A DNA stretch of 64,000 nucleotides from Telmatactis stephensoni (GCA_029948255.1 JALIZF010001714.1:1-64000); one strand, 5' to 3'. Positions 43,223-55,502 are shown, counted from the first letter of the stretch. The notes: a model not told the origin generated them from the sequence alone. Numbers and translations are program-made.

Positions 43223-43747
43223 CGGCTCCAATCTTATTGATTGCATGGAATTCAAATCCACTCATCGCAGTTGAAAATCTGTGGGTCATGGCGGCTTCCA
43301 AAAGAGGATGGTAACACTCATCAATCGCCTTCTTAGTGACTACCGTTCGTACAACGCCAAAATTCTGCGATGCGTGCATGGAGATTTCAGGATGCCTTTT
43401 GAGAGGTCCCTGCCACCTATTTTTGTACCAAGGGAGCCTCCCTTGACATTTTTTCTGAGTCACTTTGCTATGACAGGCATATTATATCCGTAACCTGGCT
43501 TACCAAGTATCAATTAAGTTAAGCTGCTAGTTGTTGCTCTTCATCAGCTGTGAGAATGGTTTCCGGGACCGCTTCTCGAACCATGTAAAACCCGACCAGT
43601 TATCCTGTCCATGAGAGTTGATCTTGGAACATTGAAATTTTGGGCTGAGGCATGGTGGGACATACCATCATTAACAGCCTCAAGTGCTGCTTCCATATCA
43701 GCATCTTTCCAGAGTTTGCCCTTTCTTGGCCTTGGCATCACAGACAA

Positions 43748-45114
43748 CTATTGAAAGTTAGAAATATGACAGCCATAAGCATGCAAACAAGTGTATGGAT
43801 TGCAATGAGAAGTGTGACATTAAGGGACACTTGACTCTTCATGAATCTAAAAGTTTTGGTTGTGTAAAGCTGACTAGAGAATTTATTATTCACTGTTACA
43901 TTGAAATGTTTTGAGAAGTGAAAATTAGCCAACTGATACTTATTTTCGCGGTCGCTTGATTCCTTGAGCCCTACCAGTAACTGCAGTTATTTCTTTTTTT
44001 AAAATGTACAAATGTGACAGAGCAAATAATTTTTTTCGCAGATCATTTGTTCATTTTCTCCAAAGGTAATGTACTTAAGAGTAATCATGTGTATATTTGC
44101 ATAACAGAAGAGAGACAAGGTTTAGTTTGATCCTTTTAATAGCAGAAACCTCTGTGATTGTCTTAAATATGGAAACCTTCTAAATTATTCTCTGCTTCAT
44201 TGAAGAACAATAATGACCAATTTTCTTCACAAAAGAAACGATTTTCAAGCAGAAATTCCAGGTTACAATTGCTTTATATATGCTTCAGTTACGAACTTGG
44301 CAGCAAAGGTACGAAGTCTTCAAATTAGATTATGTGATAGAAAGATTGCCTTTCATTGGTCATTTCCTTTATTGGCTATCAGTTTTCCCCCCATTTGTTG
44401 GGAAAGGAAACCCAAGACAGGAAAAATGTCAAGGAGAAGCTGGGAATATTTTTTATCAGGCTTGAAACAAAAAAATACTACTTTCAAAATAATATTTTAA
44501 GTAACGATGCTGTTAAGAACGATAGCAAGATCAATAGGCCCGCAGCATGGGCAGCCGTTTAAGATTTGGATTACAATAACGTTAATTGGATTATATATTC
44601 AGATCTTATTGGCCTAAATTCGAAAAGCGCCAAATTCAAATTCATTTTGCCTTTTGTCCTTATACAAGTTCGATATAATCTCTGAAAAAATGCAGAGCAA
44701 ACTTGAATGCCAACGATTTATAACATACATGAGTTGGGATAGAATTGTATGTGGGGAACATCTAAAATTGGTTACCTTATCGTATGACATGGTGTCTGTT
44801 CGTCGTCTTGTATGCTCTTTTGGCATTTCATGACCAGAACGGTAATCTTATTGGATCGTTGTGAATGAACTAACACCTCTATGAACATGATCTGGCTACA
44901 AGGTCAAATAATCATTTACCTATACACGTGGATTGACTAGCTTAGGCTTATTGGAAGCTCTCAACTTGTTATATAATTCTATCAACCTCAAAGCATTTTC
45001 AGTCCAAATATTTCCGTAGAAAATAATTGGTAAGTATCATCCATTATTCCGATCACAAATTGTGATAAGATTGTCTAATAACAGAACAAAATTTCTTTGT
45101 TTATGAAAGCAAAA
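43748..45114. other. Mostly non-coding
   Basis: No supported gene. A 17-codon minus-strand frame at 44826-44776 (MPKEHTRRRTDTMSYDK, then a GTAACC donor) could be a first exon divergent from the gene at 45115, but nothing confirms it. Confidence 0.4.
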
Positions 45115-45623
45115 ATGGCATCGAAGCGTCCTGCATCGGATTCTGGCTTAACCGAACACATGAAAAGGCAACGTATTGATCCTGATAATCGCGTAAGTAC
45201 ATCGATTTTTTTCTTATGATTGTCATGTCCATTTTCTGACCAGCGCATTTTCTTTATTTTCCGCTGTAGTATCTATTCAAGTTGTATGGCATTGTAAATC
45301 TAAAATCGTCGCCGCAGAAACTGCGAGCACTGCAACTGTTCAATGATCGAGAGAAAACAATCGTGGAGATTTCTAAATTGATTGGAGTAGCAGAGGCCAC
45401 AGCAGCCGTGTATGTAATTGATGCGTTAGCTGCGGGCGCGCAAATCGACTTCGAAATACTCGCCACCGAACTGGAGGTAACCTCATCCATGTTTGAACAG
45501 TGGAGCAGCAGCATTACTCCCTCGGTATCTCGTCTACGAGAATTAAAGGATGCATTGAACGAGGCAACATATAATCAAATCCGTTTTGTAATTGTCTGCA
45601 AGATCCATGGCCATGTCATTTAG
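45115..45623 (+). CDS. Small gene like the C-terminal helix-turn-helix of RecQ-type proteins
   Basis: Exon 1 45115-45192 (ATG, MASKRPASDSGL, 26 codons, GTAAGT donor) and exon 2 45270-45623 (GCTGTAG acceptor, stop TAG) join in phase 0 to 143 residues. The core KLRALQLFNDREKTIVEISK, then AEATAAVYVIDALAAGAQ, is a helix-turn-helix of the kind found after the helicase in RecQ/WRN-like proteins, ending with the typical YNQIRFVI. There are no helicase motifs, so it is a stand-alone domain, a fragment, or a transposon-carried cofactor. Codons look intact. It is convergent with the DDE-peptidase gene 2 kb away. Family assignment is from pattern only. Confidence 0.6.
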
Positions 45624-45733
45624 GACAGAAACGTTGCTGTGAACTTTTAGTGTGGTTAAATCGAGTAGTGCTAGAAGAGACCATAATACCAAGAAAGCTC
45701 CAGCTTATCTGTTATTGATATTTGGCTGCACGT

Positions 45734-45945
45734 TTTTGGCGCTTAAGGTTATTTTTAGAGGCCATTTTCATGTGTTGGGGGTACCTCACTCCCCCTGGGT
45801 ACCCCCCTCATGTAAACAACCCCTTAGAAACAGGAAGTTGATGCATCCATAACAAAGCAATGCAATTTTTTTACAATATACACAGACATTGGAGAAGGAT
45901 CTCAGCTTCCTGTCACTAAAAATAACCTTAAGCACCAAAAATGAA
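45734..45945. mobile_element. Foldback (MITE-like) element
   Basis: 26-bp inverted ends (TTTTTGGCGCTTAAGGTTAT and inverse, one mismatch) 212 bp apart. Inside is a GGGGGTACC/GGTACCCCC hairpin (about 45777-45806). No coding capacity. Confidence 0.65.
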
Positions 45946-46735
45946 TCCATGAGATTTGCTCTTAGTATTGTTCTCTTCTATAACTATCACAACTGTTTTC
46001 TTTCTACATACATTAAGTTTTTCATGGATTGACTAAAGCACTAGTCAATTTCAAAAACCTGCAGATCACTACTAAGGCATTGGGCTGAAGCACTCTAGCC
46101 AAAACACACCCAGAGCAATGTGTAAACTTGCTATTATAAATAGTCATTCTAATGGCTAATTATTAGTCCCTAGGTTTGTTGACATGACTCTACGACGGTT
46201 GCACTTAACCCTTGAAATACTAGGTAGTCTAAGAACTTGATTATATGAATCCAACTGGCCTGGTTAACCTTTTGTTCTGTGGCCACAAGGAAAAATAATG
46301 TAAAAGAATTCAGCCTAATTTATCAAGCCAGCCCAGTTAACATAATCAGGCCTTTATACACAGACTAGTATTCATTATTAGGGTATGATTATTTGAACTG
46401 GTCTGGCCCAGTCAAGTGGTCTGACTTTGGTTTCTTTCCCCTTGCAAGCCACAAAACATAAGAATGTCAGACTGCTTAACCTGGCCAGTCCACTTGAGAT
46501 AATCTTAATAGTGTAAAGTGATTTCCCTTCACAATTTTTCACAGGTTAGAGTGGTTTTCCTTTGCCTATAAAAGAACAATGACTATTTAGTGTTTACTAG
46601 TTCATAAAGAAAAAAGAAAGCAATGGATTTTTGATCTGATACCAACAGCTTGCTTATTTTTCACAAGAGAAGAGAAGTACTCTAAATGAAATCACCATAC
46701 ACAATATCAGTGTCAAACCAAAATGTTTGTTAGTA
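45946..46735. other. No gene recognised
   Basis: Intergenic. Around 46370-46560 short CTGGCC/CAGTC-rich words recur in both orientations (AACTGGTCTGGCCCAGTC; CTGGCCAGTCCACTTGAG), probably a decayed foldback element. Confidence 0.45.
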
Positions 46736-46881
46736 TAGAGTGCTCACACTTAATCCGTGAAACATAAATAGTGATAAAATTGTACTAAATTATGGTAATT
46801 CCTTTGTTTCCTATCGTCTAATCAACACTATTTAGTAGTAATTAGTAGTATTTGTTTCACAGATTAAGTGCATGCACTCTA
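46736..46881. mobile_element. Foldback (MITE-like) element
   Basis: 146 bp with about 30-bp inverted ends (TAGAGTGCTCACACTTAATC at the left; the right end reads TAGAGTGCATGCACTTAATC on the other strand), both continuing into GTGAAAC. A related, more diverged copy lies near 50868-51112. Confidence 0.75.
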
Positions 46882-47658
46882 CTTTCAAATATAAATAATT
46901 ATTACAGAATAATTAATTTTATCAATGCTTCCAACATTTTTTTAATGATCAAAGTTCAGGTTCTACAAGATAGTGATATATTTCTAAATTTAAAAGATAT
47001 TTATATTATTACACATACTATATACACATTATATACAATTAGTTTGGATTAGATGTACTAATTGCAGTCAGATGCAAGACCTTATTTACTAGATGATCAA
47101 TGGTCAGAATCTATTACAGTCAAAACACATGAAATTATTGTGAAATGTTGCCCTGAGTAACTCTTATCCTTAGTTAATATGAAAGTTTTGGAGAAGTTAA
47201 CCAACTGTAAAACATCCATATATAGGAGAATGCAATGTTCCCTTTGGCTAATACCAAATCTCAAGCTGCATAAAATCAGACTACTACAGAAACGAGAAAA
47301 ACCATCACAGTTTAAAAATCTAAAAGCAATTGCTTCAATAGTTTTCCAGATTTTAGATTTCAAATCTCACAGCAAGGTTTGATTGGCAAGTGAAAACGAA
47401 CCTTTATAATTTTGAAAATCAAAATTCAATATCTCAAAAAACTGTAGAAGGGATCTTTCTGAAACTTCTGATATTCGAATTTGTGAGTGTCATGGGACAT
47501 AAATCTGAAGTTTGATTTTAAAACAAGGGATCTCTGAGTCTCTCAATTTTACAATTAAAGTCCAGTGTTTACAAATGTATTTCTGGGTCAACATGTATGT
47601 AACACTTGAATTTTACACTTCAGTAGCAATGTACCTTCAATGTTGGGGTTCAGCAGTC
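46882..47658. other. No gene recognised
   Basis: AT-rich DNA downstream of the minus-strand DDE-peptidase gene; probably its 3' untranslated region plus intergenic sequence. Confidence 0.45.
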
Positions 47659-50600
47659 TTAATCTTCATTTGTATAAACTACTGGAGTAATAGATACTGT
47701 TTGTAATTGTGTATTCCAGGTTTCATTTAGCATTCCTGCTAGCCAGTGAGCCATTAGGCCTGCTTCACCTGGTTTAGCATAACTTATTAGTGCCCCATAA
47801 TGGTGGTGGTGATGTGAATCTACCATCATTGTTGAGCTATTGTCATTTACAATAAACAAGAAAGAGCGTTCACCAGTAACCACAACACTGCAATTTGGTT
47901 TTTTTCTTTTTGCAAGATCAAATTGAAGAGAGTTGATTGACGGTATCTCTACCATAGGCATCAAGTTGTTGCATAACTTCCTTGACATAGCACTCTCCTC
48001 CAGCAATCTCTATGGCTTCCACCACAGACACATTAACAGGATCATGTTCAAATATATCATCATGGATTTCATTACCATCAATAATGGCCTGTCGTAAAGC
48101 CATTTTCCAATTACTATCAAGCTGTGTTTTATTGCTAGAAGGCTTCAGACCAGCTTCAAAATACAAATGACCAAAGCATAATGCAATAAATGTGCATGCA
48201 TTACTTCCACTTCTACCAAACATTGTAGACTGACTGCAATCAGTTGGCATGTGCCACTCATATACCTCTGAAGTGTGACTACTTCTGGTGCCACTTATTG
48301 CAGCTGAAGACCTTGTTGATCTTCTTGCACTTCTTGTGGAAGTAGGTGGCTGGTTGGTTATGGTAGCAGGCAAGGCTTGAGCCGATGAGCTAGTAGGTGG
48401 TTTTGTTGCTCTACACTGGTTGGCTGTGGTAGAAGGTTGGGCTGTGGATGGTACTGGTGAACTAGTAGTGGTAGAAGGTTGGGCTGTTGATGGTACTGGT
48501 GAACTAGTAGTGGTAGAAGGTTGGGCTGTTGATGGTACTGGTGAACTAGTAGTGGTAGAAGGTTGGGCTGTGGATGGTGCTGGTGAACTAGTAGTGGTAG
48601 AAGGTTGGGCTGTTGATGGTACTGGTGAACTAGTAGTGGTAGAAGGTTGGGCTGTGGATGGTACTGGTGAACTAGTAGTGGTAGAAGGTTGGGCTGTGGA
48701 TGGTGCTGGTGAACTGGCAGGGGTACTTGATTGTGCTGCAGATGCATTGGGTGAGCCTGATGTGCTGGTTGGTGACACAGTTGGTGCTAGTACTGGTGCA
48801 CTGTTACAATTTGGCCCAAACTGATTACAACCTTCAATTGTAGCTTGCATGGCCTTCTTTTTCTTTGCGTGGTAAGTACTCCACCAACTTTTAATCTGAC
48901 TCTCTTTTAGCTCCTCAATACCTTGCTCTCTCATTTCACGTATGGCATCTTTAGGATTTGCTCTGATTCCACGCAGTGCTTGTCGGTCGTAGTAGAAGAT
49001 CATAATATCCTTCTGGGCTTGGGAGAAATGAGCATGTTTCCCCCCACCTACTTTCAATGCATAGCCTTTGGAGGGTAGCTTTTCCTGGTGAGGATGTACA
49101 TCAACTGCAGTTGTATTTGGTGTTAGGATTGGCTCTGGTGTATAATTGATAAATGTAATACTGTATGACTGTGCATAGGTAGTATTTGGTTCAGCAATAT
49201 TACTTGCAGGACCACCTTCACCAACTTCAGCACCTGTAGCTCCAGCAATACATACTCTCCTTTTTGATATGGCCTGCAGCTGTTCTTTGGTCTTTTTCAA
49301 CTCCTTTCCTACTCCAGCAAGAGACCTGCAGATGACACCATCTTCGTGTGTCCCATCCTTCGGAAATGTAAAATTGCCAAACAAGGTAATATTTTTTAGG
49401 GTACCCACATCTTTAGGAGCTTTCTCTCTGTCAATTGTTAATTTCATGCAGGATGTGTTTTTGATTGACTGAAATGCAATGTTAAAAGAGTAGAGTTACT
49501 TGTTGTCTTTAAAAAATGCACAGATTAGTGCTATTATTGACTTTTCTGAGCAACCTTTCCCACAAACAATTTTTCTTCATGTATCACATGATTCCTAAAA
49601 ATACCACTCCACTGTTTCTTCATTATTTTCAAAGACTCAAAACAAGATAACCTTTACCATTATCACATTGTTTCATAGCTTTGTTAAGGAATAAACAAAG
49701 TCTACAATTCCTGGAAAAAAGTTCAAATTGACCTAGTGCTAGTAGCTAGTTTACTGGTAATAGGTTAATATGGAATTGAAATACAAGACTCTCCTCTCCT
49801 TTCTCTCAACCCTTTCTCTTGCCCACAACTTCCCTCCCCTCCCTCCACAGAGTTTTTTTTGCAGGCTAGTGATGTCATGGTAGTCATATTGGGTGAACTA
49901 CATGAAAAGAGTTTCTTGCCATTAGCTAGACATGGCTACCACTTTCCACCTCATGCTGGTATGGACTACAAGCAAGCAATTATTGTTTAGGGAAACATTA
50001 AATGAGCATCATGATCTGATAGCTGAAAGTTATTATCTGACCATTATGTGAAGCAAGTTAACAAACAACCTATATACTGTTTCACAGTTCAAAGTACCAA
50101 CTGATCAAAACAAGACTGAAATGAATGCTAGTTTAGTGATAGTATTGTATATTCAAATAAGGCTCATTATCAAGAGAATTGCACTGTACTAACAAGCAAC
50201 AAAGATGTCACATTTTGTAATTAGGTAGAAACAGTTACTTATCTTTGTTGGGAATTTAAATACATGATTTTGGTAAGCATAATTATGTTACTTACCGAGA
50301 TAATATCAGAGAGTTGTTCACCAGTTTCAAGATTATTTCCAATTCTCACCCAGCGGGAAATTCGATGACTAACATGGGCAAAGTGGGTGTCTAAAACTGT
50401 TTTCCCTTCCCCAGCTTCAAAATTGTTGTATTCAACCAACTTCAAATTGAAGGCACGATTGACCTCGGCCAAGTACAACAGAAATCCAGTATTACGGTAA
50501 TGTGGACCATTATCTAAATAAGACAAATAACAATATTGAAAGCAATATTACAAAGAATAATTAACAATTACTTAGAACTGAATAATATCAAGGTCATTTT

Positions 50601-53600
50601 TCACATAGCAGTGGGTATTAAGAGAATGTAAAACCCTTTAAATCCTTTAAATATGCATTATTATACAAAAACGCCTTAGTTTTGGAGTGGAATAGTTTTG
50701 AGTAGTGGTGTTCAATGAGTAGTGATGTACCCCTGATTCACGAAAACTTGAAATGCACCAATACCTTTTTAAGAGCAATGTGTAGTTGGATATGTTCTGG
50801 AACTACAAAATAAACCTTACAAAAACATGCCTTTTTTACCAAAAACATTACAAGATTACAAACACTACAAGTGTGAAACTTAACTAGCACTAATTGTGCT
50901 AAATTATGCAAATTCTATTGTGTTCTGTTGTTTAATTAGTGCTATTTAGTACTAAATTGTGAAAAGTATTGTACACTTTTAGAGTGATTTTCAATTACTA
51001 ATAGTCAGTGTTTAATAGTGTCTAAGAGTTGTAGCGCAACAAAAGGAAACAATGGGTGCAGAGTCTATTAGCTTAGTAACTGTTTCACAGTCCGATGAAA
51101 ACCACTCTAGTGTTTGTACTCTATAACAGCTGAAAATGTAAATTACCTACCAGAAAATATATAAATCTCAAATCCTGGGAATGCTGACTCCATCCACGTG
51201 AATCCCACATCCATTGCACTCTGAGTAAACCATGTGTCTTGTTTGGTGTCATCACTCCATAAGTCAATGACCTCTGCTTTTCGTTCAGTTCCAGAAACCT
51301 TTGCTACCACATAAAAACCAAATATTGAAATTCCTCTTTTTCCATACCAGTCTCTCTGTATTTCCCTCATTCTCTTTCCCAATTCAAGCTTCATCTTATA
51401 GTCAATGACTACAACACACTGGCCTGCCTTTAAATTCTTCAGAACATATTGGTAATAGTCACTCTGATGCTTTGTCCTAATCAGATGGCTTACATAATTC
51501 CAATGTGCCTTAACACAATCTTGAAATTGTTCTTTCAACTTAGTGGTGTCTGTCGTTGATTGTTCCAAGGCATTTGACAGACTAGTACACACGCTGTAAA
51601 ATTCATTGATTTCAGGACAAACAAATGCATGGGTTTGAGTGCAAGTACCTAGAGCATATCCTGAACAAAGTTCAGCACAAGGAGAATGCCTTTCAGTCAT
51701 CTTAGAATACTGGGTTTTCAGAAAAGTCTGGTACTTTCTTATGGCCTCGATAAGTGCACTATAGTCCAAGCTAGTAACACAACTACTTATTTCTTGAGTG
51801 AGTGAACACAAACTGTCAAAGTTTGAATGACCAAATTCATTGCAGAGGTTACAGAGACCAGCAAGCATGGTGTTTGAACGGAAATTCTGGGGGAGGTGAG
51901 AATAGATATAAGTCATCTTGACACCATTTGGGTATTCCAGGCAATATTGCTGTACAACATTTTTTATGGTATCCTGCCAATATCTCACAGGTGTCTCACT
52001 ACCACCAACTAGCACACTTCGACAAGATGAAGCTCTTGAAATTCCATCTTTATGAAGAAATTCTGTAAACTCTTCGAGAATCTGAGGACTGATCCTCTGT
52101 CTAGAGAATTTCAGTGAAGGTGGAGGAGTCCCACCACGCCCAAATAGTAAGCAATGGACTCTTGCTGCAGTGACTGCATTAGGGGAGCATCCAAACAACC
52201 GTTGAAGTTCTCTGTAGGAATAATGCAGGGCAACGATGGACAACAATCTTCTTTTTTCATCACTGTAATGGCGAACTCTCCCAACCGCTTTTGCAGCCTC
52301 TACCCGTGATGAATCTTCCTCAGGTGTCACCCCTACATAGGCGATCCTACTTTTTGATTTTGTGTTCCCAATCAGAAACTTTTGCTTCTGTTTTGAAGCA
52401 TTGTTTCTTATCTCATTCACCAATGATTTATCCTTGCACTCTCTATATTCCTTTGCACTAATATATAGGAATATGAAGGAATTCAGAATCTTTGCATGTG
52501 TCTTTTGTTGCACTCCATGCATTACCAAATTCTGTCTGCCATTTCTTGCTTCCCAGAACATCAGACATTAGGTCTTTTAAGGCAGGCCCAGAATCATTGT
52601 GGACAAACTTCATGGCATAGCTTCTCAAACTGTCCACAATTTGGGCTCTCATTTCCCGCTTTGTCCTGTCTGTTGCCTCTTGGTAGGGCTTGCCTGGCAT
52701 AATTGGTATTTGTGTCTCTCGTGGACAGGTTGTTGGAAGTGTATATTCCATAGGAGAGTCCTGTAAACAACAATCACAAATTGTAATAAAACCATTTATT
52801 ACTAAACACAATTCCATACTCAAATTAAATTTACTGATATATATTAGTGTAACTGGCAATGATTTTCAGGTGGGTAGGAATTTACACCTAAAGTGCCAAG
52901 AAATATTTAGATTACAAAATTACTGATATGATTTATGAAACCTGAAGTTTTAGTCATCTTTAAGTCATTCACTGGGAAATGAATTGTTTTATGTGCACAC
53001 ATGTTTTGTAATGCTTGGTCAACCTACAGGCCTAACTGACTATCAAGGTGACAACTGCACATGTGCATCAACTTGTCACACATAAATTTATAGGTTTCTA
53101 TGGCTACATAAAATATATGGTGGAGTATTCTAAAGTTTAGCTGCACAGGTGGTGAAACATCAGTTTTAGAATATATAATCTATATTTCTTGTGAACTCCG
53201 AGAAACCTTACCAGTATCACCCTTGACTGGTCAAATCTTTGCATTTCGTCATTGTGACTTTTAGTAGAAACAGTGAATGCTTTTTAGGCAGGAAGGTAGC
53301 TTATCATCAATCACTTGCATTGCATTCACATATAATACATTTTTGGTTGGCTTAGGTGTTTTTTTTTTATTTGTTTACTATCATTTCTTATCAGTAATCA
53401 ATTTTTTACTAAAAAGCAGCTTGGCAAAAATTTGCATCCAGACTAGGAACTTCTTCAAGTCAGAAGTACAATGTTTTCATTCAATATTAAGACATTTAGC
53501 TTCACATAAACTGGAAACAGCAGATGGTGGAGGATCATGTGACCTGCTTTTTCCATATCTTGCATTACATTTCAATGTGAAGGCAAGTTATTCTGTGTTT

Positions 53601-54904
53601 GCCTCAAACATGGAAAGTCATGCTAATGTTAAGTATCAAACATGCCTCTCCAGGCTTGGAAAAAGGAGGTCACATGATCCTCTCCACGATCTGCCTTTTA
53701 CCATGTATGTGAAGCAAAAGGTCTCTATTTAATATTGGCTTGCTTTTGTATTAAGATTATTTTTAAGACTGGCCTGCTGGCATAATACAATTGAAAGTAA
53801 TTTGCAAAACAGATTAAAATTTTGCCAAGTCTTTATCTATTAGTTCTCATATCTTCGATATGTTAGTCTGACTTGACTCTTCATTTGGCTTCAGTTGGTG
53901 TTTTGAACCATTCAATGATTATCCCAAGTCAATAGTCAGTGAGGGAAATTATGGTATGAAACGTATGAAAAGAACAAATGCAAAGAGACCAGTGGATATT
54001 TTATCCAGTAAACTCCATAGTCAAGGTATAACCACATTAAAACTTATTATTATGGTAGAAAGAAAGTTTTTGGGCTTCCCTAAGTCTTTGTATAGGAAAT
54101 AATATGGTTACGAGTGCAATTTAGAATAAATTTGCACGAGTGAGTTTTCAAAGAGTTCAAAATTGCACGAGCCCGTAGGGCGAGTGCAATTTGTGCTCTT
54201 TGAAAACTCACGAGTCAAATTTATTCTAAATTGCACGAGTAAACCATATTATTTCCTTTTAATAATATACATGCAAAAATTAAAGCAAAACTTTTGGGTT
54301 TTCTGTAGCTTTTCAGTTGAAAAATCAGGTTAGCGCACGCCCAGTGTTCGAAAGTGACCTGACGATGCCGTCACCAAGCGCGCGCACAAGGAAAAAATTC
54401 AAAACTTTTCACCCGAAACTTGGGCACTTTTTGACATTTTTCTTGCATATTTACGACAATTTTGGAAACAAATCCCGCTAAAAGTGTTTTATAAATTGTT
54501 TCTTTGATGAATAAAAAGAAGAATTTGACGTTTTAGTGGATTTTGACTGTTTTCTGCCAAAAGAAATTTGCACTAAATTTCCTTTTTTTGGCACTAAATT
54601 TCCTTTTTTCTGCACTAAATTTCCTCGAAACAGCACTGCTTTTAGCCAATCAGCATCGAGAAATTTTTGCATGTATATTATTAGAATGAAAAAACAAAGA
54701 AATGTAAATTCCCCAAAACATTGACAACACACAAAGAATACACCCCAATAAAATGTGTGAAATGAGAATTCTTTTCAAAATACTGTTTGTTTGGGATATG
54801 ACCAACCGATCCCCTACACAACAATAGCGAAATCCTCTTACCATTGCATTATTGGATTCTTGAGCAAAATCATCAGCACTTGTGTAATTGTCTTGAGAAA
54901 AGTC
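47659..54904 (-). CDS. DDE-transposase-like / homeodomain-like / cysteine-peptidase-like gene
   Basis: Minus-strand exons: 54904-54842; about 52760-52456 (VDSLRSYAMKFVHND); about 52455-51150, holding a helix-turn-helix (YSYRELQRLFGCSPNAV), Cys-rich motifs and CVVVIDYKMKLELG (first acid), with a GTAGGT donor; 50508-50292 (SDNGPHYRN, second acid across the splice; EAGEGKTVLDTHFA; GTAAGT donor); about 49468-47659. The last exon has a homeodomain-like block (AQKDIMIFYYDRQ ... ESQIKSWWSTYH), an S/T/P repeat, and a peptidase-like end (GSNACTFIALCF with Cys; MMVDSHHHHHYGALI with His). Frame changes near 52460 and 47930 break the copy or are sequence errors. It resembles no transposase family I can name with confidence; no terminal repeats were found. 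Confidence 0.6.
48420..48716 (-). repeat. 42-bp in-frame tandem repeat
   Basis: About seven copies of a 42-bp unit coding PSTAQPSTTTSSPV (14 residues) on the minus strand, forming the linker between the homeodomain-like and peptidase-like parts of the gene. Units differ at one or two bases (GTGGATGGTGCT / GTTGATGGTACT). Confidence 0.9.
50868..51112. mobile_element. Diverged foldback element in an intron
   Basis: Related to the element at 46736: GTGTGAAACTTAACTAGCAC ... TTAATTAGTGCTATTTAGTA, then a distal GTTTCACAG...AAAACCACTCTA end. It lies in the intron between the two DDE-coding exons. The boundaries are approximate. Confidence 0.45.
53498..53717. mobile_element. Foldback element in the first large intron
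   Basis: Inverted arms of about 60 bp: GCAGATGGTGGAGGATCATG ... CCTGCTTTTTCCA, answered by TGGAAAAAGGAGGTCACATG ... GATCTGC. Similarity extends outward (AGCTTCACATA / TATGTGAAGC). No coding capacity. Confidence 0.7.
54096..54258. mobile_element. Palindromic MITE-like element
   Basis: A 163-bp near-palindrome: AGGAAATAATATGGTT at the left and AACCATATTATTTCCT at the right, with long internal pairing (TTTAGAATAAATTTG; GTGAGTTTTCAAAGAG) around CCCGTAGGGCG at the centre. It could fold into one long hairpin. Confidence 0.8.
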
Positions 54905-55502
54905 CTACAGGATAGATGGAAATGACAATTAGAAAAAGTTGTTTGTAGATACAAACTGAAAGTCAAATAAACAGCTAACATGGTGCACTATATGACCATG
55001 AAAATAAGAACTTTTATACAGATGGGTTGTCTGGGGGAGGTTTAAATAATGGCTTATTAAGCCATTATCTTGGTACAGTATACATATACCAAAACATTTC
55101 AAGCCAATAACTTTGTATGTGATACTAAGAATAAAAAAAAATTACTTATATAAATGATATAATTATAAATATACATACAATTACATGTCAAGCTGTTAAG
55201 TTAATAAGTTTATAACGTCTTTATAAATCGACCATTAACTTATAGCATAAAATGCATTGGTATGTTGTAGAGTGTACAAAAATTGGCTGTTAAGTTAACA
55301 GCATAAAATGCATTGGTATGTTATAGAGAGTACAAAGAAGTTAGACTTCTTTGGAATATATCTTGTATTGTTCAATGATTTGTTAGTACAGGATATTTTA
55401 ATTGTTTTTCCTTTTCCTTGTTGGACTTGTGGTACTAATGACATATATTCATTGTTTTTCCTTTCACTTGTTAAACTTGTGGGAAATCATTTTATGCAAT
55501 TG
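54905..55502. other. No gene recognised
   Basis: AT-rich flank of the minisatellite. A 25-bp direct repeat (TAACAGCATAAAATGCATTG type) occurs near 55235-55262 and 55292-55320. Confidence 0.5.

Larger units (their letters stand above)
19906..43747 (-). pseudogene. Pogo/Tigger-like transposase, split by nested insertions
   Basis: The N-terminal part is 43747-43236: a psq-type helix-turn-helix (MPRPRKGKLWKDAD, HHASAQNFNVPRSTL), then the start of the catalytic domain (GFEFHAINKI). The rest is 21791-19906: TALKGAKHVPRIS, VLACANAAGNTIPPLF, LLIVDGHKSH (second catalytic Asp), a proline/alanine-rich stretch, a basic coiled coil, and a PHD-like zinc finger (ICKKCGKEY ... CYHYQC). Removing the SINE and one CAATCTT duplication joins the halves in frame between KI and VTAL. 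Several stops and frameshifts (for example around 21350-21450, at about 43500 and in the basic stretch near 20270) make it non-functional. Pogo proteins cut DNA at TA; the outer inverted repeats were not located. Confidence 0.78.

Noticed and set aside
48420..48824. 134-codon plus-strand frame (VVEGWAVDGTGEL repeats)
   Set aside because: Antisense of the 42-bp in-frame repeat of the minus-strand DDE-peptidase gene.
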